Shown: piece after piece, positions 9,601 to 15,706 of the stretch
How the letters are laid out: the number at the start of each line of letters is the position of its first letter
Numbering within the stretch: position 1 is the stretch's first letter
From: Clostridia bacterium
GTDB taxonomy: Bacteria; Bacillota_A; Clostridia; Christensenellales; Aristaeellaceae
Assembly: GCA_017481065.1 (NCBI GenBank)
Contig: JAFUPT010000083.1
Span: 1 to 25,856 of the forward strand
Direction of reading: 5' to 3'
DNA length: 25,856 bases
The notes under the pieces: generated by a model
What the model was told of the DNA's origin: nothing
The model's input: only the letters and a program-made list of their open reading frames with translations
The model's database searches: none
Program-made: the position numbers and the translations under genes

Positions 9601-12600
9601 TGGTGATGGAGCCGGTCTTCTTTATGCCGTTGTAGGTGATTACGGATACCTCCACCTCGCCGGTGGCGATGGCGGTGGCAAGGCCGTTTTCATCGATGAT
9701 GAGCTTGCTCTCATCGGAGGATACGAATTTGTATCCGCCTGCGGTGCCGCTGGGCAGGGGGGCGGTCAGCTGGGCGGTTTCGCCCAGACCCAGGCTGGTG
9801 CGGTCCGAGGAGAAGCTGATCTTATCCGGCTCCGCCTTTACGGAGAGCTTCAGCTGCGCGGTCACGCCGTTGTAGGTTTCCACGGTGATGGTGGCGCTGC
9901 CGGTGCGCTTGCCGGTGACCACGCCGTCATCATCCACAGAGATGCACTTGGAATTGGAGGAGGAGAAGTTCAGCGATCCCACGGTGCCTTCCGGCTGGAT
10001 GGCGGCGGTGAGCTGCATCTTCTCGCCGACGCCGATTTCCTTGCGGGGGGCGTCGAGGGTGATCCCGCTGGGCGCGGAGACAACATTTACAATGCACTGC
10101 GCGGTCACGCCGTTGTAGGTTTCCGCGGTGATCACGGCGCTGCCCTTTTTCAGGGCGCGGATCTCGCCGTTCTTATCCACGGTGGCGATCCGCTCGTCGG
10201 AGGAGGCGTAAGCAATTTCGCTGCTTGCGCCCTCGTTGAGGGTATAATCGATGGTCCAGCTGTCGCCCACGCCGATGGAAACCACATCCTCGGACAGGGT
10301 GATGGATTCCGGTTCGCAGATGATGGAGATGGCGCCGCTCTTCTTTACGCCGTTGTAGGCGGTGGCGGTTACCTCCACATCGCCGGGGGCGATGGCGGTG
10401 GCGAGGCCGTTTGCATCGATGATGAGCTTGCTTTCATCGGAGGAGGAGAGTATGTAGCTGCCCGCGCTGCCGGAGGGCAGGGTGACGGTGAGCTGGGTGC
10501 TCTCGCCCACGCCCAGAATGGCGCTCTCAGCGGTAAGGGAGATGCTCTTGGGAGCCTTCTTTACGGTCAGCTTGATGCTGGCTTCCTTGCCGTTGTAGGT
10601 TTTTGCGGTGATGGTAGCACTGCCCGCGCACTTGGCGGTGACCACGCCGTCATCATCTACGGATATGTATTTGGAATTGTTGGAGGAATAATCCAGGCTG
10701 CCCACCACGCCGCCGGGCTGGATATCGGCGCTGAGCTGCATCATTTCACCCACGCCCAGCACGGTGCTGGGTGCATGCAGCTCCACGGATTCGGGCGCGG
10801 AAGCCACAGTCACGATGCAGTCGGCGGAAAGGCCGTTGTAGGTCTCGGCGGTGATCACTGCCGTGCCCTTCTTGATGGCCTTGATTTTGCCGTTTCCATC
10901 CACGGTCGCCACCCCGGCATTGCTGGAGGAGAAGCTGACCGCGCCGATGGAGCCCTCGCTCAGCTCATAGCTGAGCCTGAAGCTGTCGTCTGCGGCGATG
11001 GAGATTTCATCCCGGGAGAGGCTGATGTATTCCGGGGCCGGGTAAACGGTAACCACGCCGCTCTTGCTGATGCCGTTGTAGGAAGTGATGGTGATCTTCG
11101 CCTCGCCGGGGGCAACCGCGGTGATTACGCCGTCCCCGTCCACGGTGGCCACGCGCTTATCGCTGCTGCTGTAATGCACGCTGCCGCCCGCGCCGGAATT
11201 GAAGCTGAAGCTGGTGGCGGTGGTTTCACCCGCGCCCAGCTCGGTGGTTCCGGCCACGAAGCTGATCTTCTTGGGAGCGCTCTTCACCGTCACCTTCACG
11301 CTGCATTCCAGGCCGTTATCGGTCTCGATGGTGATGGTGGCGCTGCCGGCCTTCTTGGCGGTGATCACGCCGTCTGCATCCACGGAGGCATATTTGCTTG
11401 CGTTGGAGCTGAAGCGCAGTTTGGCTTCGGCGTATTCGGGAATGAATTCCCAGCCGAGGGGATATTCCTCGCCCACGCCCAACACCAGATCATCGGCCTC
11501 GGGGATGATATCCTCGGGTTCAACGCCGGAGGGAGCGAAGGTGGGCTTCGCGGTGGGCGCGGCAGTCGGGGCCGCAGTGGGCGCGTTGGTCGGGGCTGCG
11601 GTGGGCTTTGCCGTGCTTGCGGGAGCCTTGGAATGATCCAGCTCCAACACGCAGTAGCAGCCGTTTTCCTCGTAGGAAACCTTCACCAGCGGCGCGGTTA
11701 CCTGCAGTACGCGGCTTGCGAAGCTGCCGGACAGGTCCTCGTCATCGCCGGTCCAGTAGAATTTGAGCTGGGAAGTGCGGTTTTCCACGGCCTCCATGAG
11801 CAGGTCAAAGAGGGTATCGGAATCCGCGCAGGGGATGTATGCCTTCTCGCGCACATAGTAGTTCGTGGAGGAGGAGGTGCAGGCGGCTGCCGAGGAGCGG
11901 TCCCAGCTGCGGAAGCGGGCCATGGCGTCATCGGTCAGGCCGAAGTGCTCGCCGGTTTTGCCGCTGCGGGCGTCGGTGAAGGCGTCGATGTGGGTCCACT
12001 TGCCGTCCAGGCGCACCACGTTCCATGCCTCGTCGCTGTCGCCCTTTTCGGTCACAACCACGTTTGCAATGTTGGCGGCGTCCAGCAGCGCCTCAAATGC
12101 GCGGGCATAGCCCAGGCTGCCGGCCTTGCCGTCCAGCAGGGCGGCCTCGGCGCTTTCCTCAGCCTTGCTGCTGTTGTCCGGGCGCACGGAGGAGATCAGC
12201 CGCTTGTAGAGCCAGAGCGCCCGCTGGTAATCGTTGGAATAGTTGTTTTCTTCGAGTTCTGCAAGCCATGCGTCCACCACCATGGTGAGATCCGCGATGG
12301 AGAGCAGCATGATGCCCGCTTCGGCTTCCGCCTCCATGTCCGGGGACAGGGTTTCGACGGGGAGCTCCGTAGCGGCGGGGGTTTCCGCGGGGATTTCCGT
12401 CTCCGCCGGAGCCGCAGTTTCCGCCGGAGCTTCGGTGGCTGCGGGGGTTTCTGCGGGGACCTCGGTGGGGGCCGGAGAAGGCTCCTGTGCAGGCGCTTCC
12501 GTGGGAGCCAAAGTGGGCTCGGCCGTGGGCGCCGGGGTCTCCTCCGCAATTTCGTTTATTTCAATTACTTCAACGGTGGGTGCGGGCATTTCTTCGGAAA

Positions 12601-12673
12601 AAACAGGTATGGCAGAGGTACAAATCGCCATACACAGCAGGGCCGAAAGCATGCGCAGCCAGGAATTCTTCAT
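6659..12673 (-). CDS. giant secreted Ig-like repeat protein with inactive transglutaminase-like and NlpC/P60-like domains
   Basis: The protein has 2004 residues. In order: a signal peptide (1 to about 27); a Pro/Thr/Ala/Glu-rich spacer (about 28-118); a transglutaminase-like domain (about 120-260); an uncharacterised region (260-348); a second PTA-rich linker (about 350-382); 17 Ig-like BIG_2-type domains of about 80 residues (about 385-1758); and a C-terminal NlpC/P60-like cysteine peptidase (about 1845-2004) with Cys1900 in GNDCSSF, His1950 in NSHVVIF and Glu1969 as probable third residue. In the transglutaminase-like domain the triad positions read Ser186 (GSLGYA), Glu215 (EAWN) and Asp230 (HID), so Cys and His are lost and hydrolysis or cross-linking is unlikely. 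I see no LPXTG motif or C-terminal anchor. It is probably a secreted or wall-associated fibre presenting a peptidoglycan-directed enzyme; substrate and adhesion role are inferred. GGAGGT lies about 10 bases before the ATG, and the gene is monocistronic. Confidence 0.88.
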   Translation of the reverse strand: MKNSWLRMLSALLCMAICTSAIPVFSEEMPAPTVEVIEINEIAEETPAPTAEPTLAPTEAPAQEPSPAPTEVPAETPAATEAPAETAAPAETEIPAETPAATELPVETLSPDMEAEAEAGIMLLSIADLTMVVDAWLAELEENNYSNDYQRALWLYKRLISSVRPDNSSKAEESAEAALLDGKAGSLGYARAFEALLDAANIANVVVTEKGDSDEAWNVVRLDGKWTHIDAFTDARSGKTGEHFGLTDDAMARFRSWDRSSAAACTSSSTNYYVREKAYIPCADSDTLFDLLMEAVENRTSQLKFYWTGDDEDLSGSFASRVLQVTAPLVKVSYEENGCYCVLELDHSKAPASTAKPTAAPTNAPTAAPTAAPTAKPTFAPSGVEPEDIIPEADDLVLGVGEEYPLGWEFIPEYAEAKLRFSSNASKYASVDADGVITAKKAGSATITIETDNGLECSVKVTVKSAPKKISFVAGTTELGAGETTATSFSFNSGAGGSVHYSSSDKRVATVDGDGVITAVAPGEAKITITSYNGISKSGVVTVYPAPEYISLSRDEISIAADDSFRLSYELSEGSIGAVSFSSSNAGVATVDGNGKIKAIKKGTAVITAETYNGLSADCIVTVASAPESVELHAPSTVLGVGEMMQLSADIQPGGVVGSLDYSSNNSKYISVDDDGVVTAKCAGSATITAKTYNGKEASIKLTVKKAPKSISLTAESAILGVGESTQLTVTLPSGSAGSYILSSSDESKLIIDANGLATAIAPGDVEVTATAYNGVKKSGAISIICEPESITLSEDVVSIGVGDSWTIDYTLNEGASSEIAYASSDERIATVDKNGEIRALKKGSAVITAETYNGVTAQCIVNVVSAPSGITLDAPRKEIGVGEKMQLTAAIQPEGTVGSLNFSSSNSKCISVDDDGVVTGKRTGSATITVETYNGVTAQLKLSVKAEPDKISFSSDRTSLGLGETAQLTAPLPSGTAGGYKFVSSDESKLIIDENGLATAIATGEVEVSVITYNGIKKTGSITILEAPKALTLSKDSVAIGAQDKWTLEYSLDAGAGGAVAFSSSDESIASISGDGEIRALKAGIAVITAETYNGIRSQCIVEVVAAPTEVILSAPSAAIGVGEKVQLVAETLPDGALGTLEYSTSNSKYVSVDDDGVITGKRTGTATITVKTYNGVKGTLKISVKAAPKSISLSTERSTLGLGETAQLSASIPAGSAGAYSIVSEDESILSIDENGLATAHAVGEVKVTAIAYNGVKKSGTITVMEAPKSVRVNPEVLLLGADETATLEYSLSEGSAGAVRFISENPEIASVDPESGEVTAHTLGSTRILAAAYNGVAGAVIVEVRPQPTYLRLPYDKLEIGLGDTVQLIPEIDPGSATHFSYASANTRFAKVDSDGCVTGVRTGTTEIRIQTSNDLELIFTVKVKSAPTAVKLNPEEIILGVGESAQLEAQLSSGSAGSVVFDALNPEIATVDESGVITAHATGETEILVEAYNGVRGSGRLTVVEAPEVIRVNAPEKMGVGQEAQLEAIFLPEGSHSTVKWEIIKGDCVEIDSTGHITAISEGSATIRANTHVEGVYQEFKLQVKPAPSSISFDAEEYEVMIEDTFQLEPVLSPKGAVAQLTYTIERAGFFTIDENGLITPIMRGSTRVKVSTHNGLSAVATISIVDPFFPEELSFVDTPPAYLEVGDGYTPIIGVYPETAVAALKWTSSDPDIASVDPETGKIIAESHGTATIEAVSERNPALMLSYKVVVLSPERCLTMPNRRTNTSKISTTLSQIKQVRSSAYRELESIYTRGEISKSEYNTRKTIISRAFDMYLFPWMTLEEEPYWKEANSENGAKDFKPDIVYYGLPYTQTNRRHNVSSAVSAGYFKDTGKGYYLLNNDKFAARAYPGNDCSSFASMCVWGTGNSHSYDSTRDIGTTSVYRTLSDWDDLRPGDLLNKYNSHVVIFLYWANTAHTQMVIIEQGGGEAATNTVSASIRKTTYYQSKGYEIKRLASLS
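8138..11509 (-). repeat. 723-bp three-domain super-repeat inside the Ig-like protein gene
   Basis: Ig-like domains 1-14 (residues about 389-1512) follow a B-C-(A-B-C)x4 order. A-type domains carry ETYNG...QCIV, B-type SVDDDGVVTGKRTGSATIT, and C-type SSDESKLIIDENGLATA with YNGVKKSG. Equivalent domains start 241 residues apart: C-type at 470, 711, 952, 1193 and 1434; A-type at 550, 791, 1032 and 1273. This is a 723-bp period. Domains 15-17 are divergent and outside the pattern. Confidence 0.85.
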
Positions 12674-12724
12674 ATATAAAATAACCTCCGAAGCGAGATA
12701 TAGGATTGCTAAATTACTACAAAT

Positions 12725-12753
12725 ATCATATCATATGTTACAAAATTATGCAA
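12725..12753 (-). promoter_or_regulatory. sigma-A-type promoter of the Ig-like surface protein gene
   Basis: On the minus strand TTGCAT (12748-12753), a 17-base spacer and TATGAT (12725-12730) lie about 50 bases ahead of the start codon at 12673. Confidence 0.7.
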
Positions 12754-12879
12754 GTTAAGAGCTGGGAATTCACAAGCGTGACACAGAAAAAAGCCATAAT
12801 TGCGGTTAAAATTCTAGGAAAGCGGAAATATTCCCGCGTGTATTTTGTAAAGGAACTATCTTTTTTGGCAGAATTGCGC

Positions 12880-12885
12880 TATAAT
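12880..12885 (+). promoter_or_regulatory. candidate -10 element of araD
   Basis: A perfect TATAAT lies 35 bases ahead of the araD start. No good -35 is present at 16-18 bases, so the promoter may need an activator. An imperfect palindrome, GCGGAAATATTCCCGC at 12822-12837, is a possible binding site. The rest of the 12674-12920 spacer shows no gene. Confidence 0.5.
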
Positions 12886-12920
12886 ATCCTTATGCAATAT
12901 TTTTGGGAGGATGAATACTT

Positions 12921-13616
12921 ATGCTGGAGAAACTCAAGCAGGAAGTTTATGAAGCCAATATGGAGCTGCCCCGCCGCGGCCTGATCACCTACACCTGGGG
13001 TAATGTTTCCGGCCGCGATGCTGAAACCGGCTATTTCGTAATCAAGCCCAGCGGCGTGGATTATGATGTGCTCACCGCCGACGATATGGTCGTCTGCGAC
13101 CTGGAAGGCAATGTGATCGAAGGCAAGTACAAGCCCTCCTCCGATACCCCTACCCACATCGAGCTCTACAAGAAGTATCCCGAGATCGGCGGCATCGTGC
13201 ACACCCATTCCCCGGAGGCAACCTCCTGGGCGCAGGCCGGCCGCTCCATCCCGCTCTACGGCACCACCCACGCCGATTACTTCTACGGCTCCATTCCCTG
13301 CGCCCGCAGCCTCACCAGGGAGGAAATTGAGGGCGAATATGAGAAGAATACCGGACTTGTGATCATCGAAACCTTCGAGGAGAACGGCATCAATCCCATG
13401 CACACCCCCGGCGTGCTCTGCTGCAACCACGGTCCGTTCACCTGGGGAACCGACGCCGCCAACGCCGTGCACAACGCCGTCGTACTTGAAGAGGTTGCCA
13501 AGATGGCGCTCAAGACCGAGCTGATCAATCCCAAGGTGCAGCCCGCCCCCGATACCATCCGCGATAAGCACTTCTTCCGCAAGCACGGCGAGAATGCATA
13601 TTACGGACAGAACTAA
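12921..13616 (+). CDS. araD: L-ribulose-5-phosphate 4-epimerase
   Basis: AraD converts L-ribulose 5-phosphate to D-xylulose 5-phosphate, feeding arabinose-type pentoses into the pentose phosphate pathway by a zinc-dependent retro-aldol mechanism. The protein has 231 residues, the E. coli length. Key residues match with an offset of one: TWGNVSGRD near 25-33, KPSG at 42-45, SSDTPTH with Asp75, zinc ligands His94, His96 (VHTHS) and His170 (CNHG), Asp119 in HADYFYG, and Tyr228 near the C-terminus. These separate it from the related fuculose aldolases. GGGAGG at 12905-12910 precedes the ATG by 10 bases. It is an isolated gene with its own promoter and terminator; no araA or araB is in the window, so it may serve a scattered pentose regulon. 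Confidence 0.94.
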   Translation: MLEKLKQEVYEANMELPRRGLITYTWGNVSGRDAETGYFVIKPSGVDYDVLTADDMVVCDLEGNVIEGKYKPSSDTPTHIELYKKYPEIGGIVHTHSPEATSWAQAGRSIPLYGTTHADYFYGSIPCARSLTREEIEGEYEKNTGLVIIETFEENGINPMHTPGVLCCNHGPFTWGTDAANAVHNAVVLEEVAKMALKTELINPKVQPAPDTIRDKHFFRKHGENAYYGQN

Positions 13617-13629
13617 TGGGATGGGGACG

Positions 13630-13680
13630 CTTAGGGGCTCTGCCCCTAAGAACCCCGGCAGGGGAAATGATTTCCCCTGC
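13630..13680 (+). repeat. two-hairpin 3'-end module, copy 3
   Basis: CTTAGGGGC (13630-13638) pairs with GCCCCTAAG (13642-13650) around TCT. AACCCCG follows, then GCAGGGGAAA (13658-13667) pairs with TTTCCCCTGC (13671-13680) around TGA. It starts 13 bases after the araD stop codon and precedes the araD terminator. The second hairpin is identical to that of copy 1. Confidence 0.8.
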
Positions 13681-13692
13681 ACCCCTCGGAAT

Positions 13693-13724
13693 AAAAAACG
13701 CACCCGCTCCGGGTGCGTTTTTTG
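13693..13724 (+). terminator. Rho-independent terminator of araD
   Basis: A perfect 13-bp A/T-flanked stem (AAAAAACGCACCC at 13693-13705 with GGGTGCGTTTTTT at 13711-13723) encloses a GCTCC loop. The flanking runs allow function in both directions. Confidence 0.93.
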
Positions 13725-13959
13725 TGGGAAAATTATGGGGATGGATGCGGAAAAAGTATTCTTTTCTTATGATTTGAACCGTATATATGCCGTACATATT
13801 TCATACATACGGCAAAGATTTTCAAGAGATTCCGGGTAGAAAACTTCCTGCTTTTCTCCTGTTTGTGATTTTTTTGCGGGATGCGGCATCCCGCCCCAGG
13901 GTTCCGCTCCTGAATGATCGGGCGCACACACAGGTGCGCCCCTACAACTCCCCCCCATC
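13725..13959. other. gene-free convergent spacer with inverted repeats
   Basis: No convincing gene lies here; the short open frames lack family features and ribosome sites. It holds a near-perfect palindrome (GCGGGATGC at 13876-13884 with GCATCCCGC at 13886-13894). It also has a hairpin GGGCGCAC/GTGCGCCC (13920-13927, 13934-13941) followed by CTACA, which may be a remnant of another interspersed palindromic repeat. Confidence 0.5.
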
Positions 13960-13992
13960 AAAAAATCGACCTCGCTCCGAGGTCGATTTTTT
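13960..13992. terminator. bidirectional terminator at the end of the aromatic operon
   Basis: A 14-bp perfect stem, AAAAAATCGACCTC (13960-13973) with its complement (13979-13992), encloses a GCTCC loop. On the minus strand it lies about 45 bases after the aroQ stop codon. It shares its GCTCC loop and A/T flanks with the araD terminator. Confidence 0.92.
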
Positions 13993-14003
13993 ATGTGCGG
14001 GTT

Positions 14004-14054
14004 CCAAGGGGACGCTGTCCCCTTGGCGGGGTTCTCAGGGGCGGAGCCCCTGAG
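14004..14054 (-). repeat. two-hairpin 3'-end module, copy 4, overlapping the aroQ stop codon
   Basis: On the minus strand CTCAGGGGC (14054-14046) pairs with GCCCCTGAG (14042-14034). AACCCCG follows, then CCAAGGGGAC/GTCCCCTTGG (14026-14004). The first hairpin covers aroQ codons 146-151 and the stop. The AACCCCG spacer matches copy 3. Confidence 0.75.
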
Positions 14055-14490
14055 CGTTTTCCTCCAAGTATCCCTTCAGCCACAGGATGGCCTGGCGGTA
14101 GCCGTCGAAGCCGAGGCCCATGTAGGTCTTGACGCAGGCGAGGCGAACGTAGGAGACCTGGCGGAAATCCTCGCGGGTGGAGACGTCGGAGATGTGCACC
14201 TCGACGGTGGGGATGGAAACGGCCTTCAGGGCGTCGAGGATGGCGACGGAGGTGTGGGTATAGGCGCCGGGGTTGATCACGATGCCATCGATGCTGCCCA
14301 TGGCCTCCTGGATGCGGTCCACGATGGAGCCCTCATGGTTGGACTGGAATACCTCGCACTCGATGCCTTCGGCGGCGCAGGTATCCTGGCAGAGCTTGAC
14401 GAGGGCAGCGTAATCCTGCTTGCCGTAGATATCCGGCTCGCGCTTGCCCAGCATGTTCAGATTGGGTCCGTTAATGATCAGAAATTTCAT
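14035..14490 (-). CDS. aroQ: type II 3-dehydroquinate dehydratase
   Basis: This enzyme dehydrates 3-dehydroquinate to 3-dehydroshikimate, step 3 of the shikimate pathway. Its 151 residues are typical of the dodecameric type II family. It shows INGPNLNMLGKREPDIYG with Arg17 and catalytic Tyr22, QSNHEG (49-54), INPGAYTHTS with Asn73 and His79, VEVHIS with catalytic His99, and Arg106. The last residues, AQGLRP, are encoded by a palindromic repeat rather than by family-conserved sequence. It overlaps the end of the aroE-aroK gene by 20 bases, with a GGAGGT box before its ATG. It is the last gene of the operon and supplies the only dehydroquinase here. The gene name follows the type II dehydroquinase convention, not the AroQ-class chorismate mutase. 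Confidence 0.95.
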   Translation of the reverse strand: MKFLIINGPNLNMLGKREPDIYGKQDYAALVKLCQDTCAAEGIECEVFQSNHEGSIVDRIQEAMGSIDGIVINPGAYTHTSVAILDALKAVSIPTVEVHISDVSTREDFRQVSYVRLACVKTYMGLGFDGYRQAILWLKGYLEENAQGLRP

Positions 14491-15706
14491 AGAATACCTC
14501 CATTATCTGCGCGGCGGTGTGTTCCGGGGCGCCGTTGTTATCGATTTCCGCGTCGGCGAAGGCGCGGTAGAGGGGCAGGCGGACTTCATAGAGCTTCTCC
14601 AGCGGATTTGCCTGGGAGATGGGCCTGCCATCGGTGGGGAGCAGGGAAATATCCCGCTGGATGAAGAAGATCGCGCCGTTTTGATGGAGCAGGTTTTTGT
14701 TCCGCTCCCGGGTGATGCAGCCGCCGCCGGTGGCGATCACCAGGCCGGACTGCTTGCCGAGCTCGGAGAGAACCTCGGTTTCCACTGCGCGGAATTCCTC
14801 CTCCGAGTGGGAGGCGAAATATTCCGGGATGGACATGCCGATCTTTTCCACCAGCGCGGTATCCGCATCCACCAGCTTCCGGCCGGTCTTTTCGGCGAGG
14901 AGCTGGCCGATGGTGCTCTTGCCGCTGCCGGGCATGCCGATGAGGACGAGGTTCAGGGTTTCGCCCTGGAGGATGCGGAGCACTTCCGCGCTCTTTTCCT
15001 TCGGGATGGACGCGCCGGTGAAGCATTCGGAGGCCGCGCGGGCCTGCTCCACCAGCATGGTGAGGCCGCTGAGGCAGGGAATGCCGCGGGCCTCCGCATC
15101 CAGGATCAGCTGGGTGCGGGAGGGATTGTAGACCACGTCCAGCACGCACTGCAGCCTGGGCAGCAGATCCAGGTTCACCGGGCTTTTTCCGGTATGGGGA
15201 TACATGCCCACGGGAGTGGTGTTGACGAGGATATGCGCATCCGCGTGGATGGGCAGGTTTTCATAGTTGTTTTCGCCGCTTCGGGAGATGACGATTACCT
15301 CGGAAGCGCCCATGGAGCGCAGCACATGGCAGGCGGTGAGCGATGCGCCGCCGCTGCCCAGCACCAGCGCCTTTTTTCCGGCGGGATCGACGGAGAGCTT
15401 ATCCAGCATGGCGCGGAAGCCTGCGGCGTCGGTATTGTCGCCGAGGAGGGAGCCGTCCGGGCGGCGGACGATGGTGTTCACGCTGCCGATGCCCCGGGCG
15501 GATTCGGTGAGCTCCGCACAGTAGGGAATCACATCCCGCTTGTAGGGGATGGTGACGTTCAGGGCGTCAAAGGAGGCGGACTTCATGAAGGAATCGAGCT
15601 CCTCCGGCTCCACCTCAAAGAGGCCGTAGCTGTAATCCCCGAAAAAGGAATGGATGCGGGGGGAGAAGGAATGGCCGAGCTTGCGGCCCAGCAGGCCCGC
15701 GCGCAT
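14471..15706 (-). CDS. bifunctional shikimate dehydrogenase / shikimate kinase (AroE-AroK fusion)
   Basis: A 411-residue fusion doing steps 4 and 5 of the pathway: 3-dehydroshikimate to shikimate (NADPH), then to shikimate 3-phosphate (ATP). The N-terminal half (about 1-230) is AroE, with GHSFSP (11-16), LNVTIPYK with catalytic Lys56, GSVNTI, NTDAAGF with Asp93, the nucleotide loop GSGGAS (117-122), NTTPVGM and GLTMLVEQA. After a short linker the C-terminal part (about 250-411) is shikimate kinase, with Walker A GMPGSGKST (257-265), LVDAD, the FRAVE segment, ATGGGC and GRPIS. Catalytic residues of both halves look intact. AroE looks slightly compact and AroK is normal in length. The ATG follows the pheA stop directly, with GAGGTGAT inside the end of pheA as ribosome site. 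The order is reversed in some other fusions and pentafunctional proteins. Confidence 0.94.
   Translation of the reverse strand: MRAGLLGRKLGHSFSPRIHSFFGDYSYGLFEVEPEELDSFMKSASFDALNVTIPYKRDVIPYCAELTESARGIGSVNTIVRRPDGSLLGDNTDAAGFRAMLDKLSVDPAGKKALVLGSGGASLTACHVLRSMGASEVIVISRSGENNYENLPIHADAHILVNTTPVGMYPHTGKSPVNLDLLPRLQCVLDVVYNPSRTQLILDAEARGIPCLSGLTMLVEQARAASECFTGASIPKEKSAEVLRILQGETLNLVLIGMPGSGKSTIGQLLAEKTGRKLVDADTALVEKIGMSIPEYFASHSEEEFRAVETEVLSELGKQSGLVIATGGGCITRERNKNLLHQNGAIFFIQRDISLLPTDGRPISQANPLEKLYEVRLPLYRAFADAEIDNNGAPEHTAAQIMEVFYEISDH

Noticed and set aside
8138..11509. CRISPR-like or tandem DNA repeat array
   Set aside because: The repetition is at protein-domain level within one open frame, with diverged units of 723 bp. 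There are no short identical repeats with unique spacers.
6788..12679. Plus-strand open frame of 1963 codons antisense to the surface-protein gene
   Set aside because: It is the shadow of a GC-rich, repetitive gene with few codons that create antisense stops. Its predicted protein is Gly/Ala/His-rich with no family signature or ribosome site, whereas the minus strand has signal peptide, domains and promoter.
13594..14053. Small open frames in the araD-aroQ spacer
   Set aside because: They consist largely of terminator and palindrome sequence, with no ribosome sites and no recognisable protein features.
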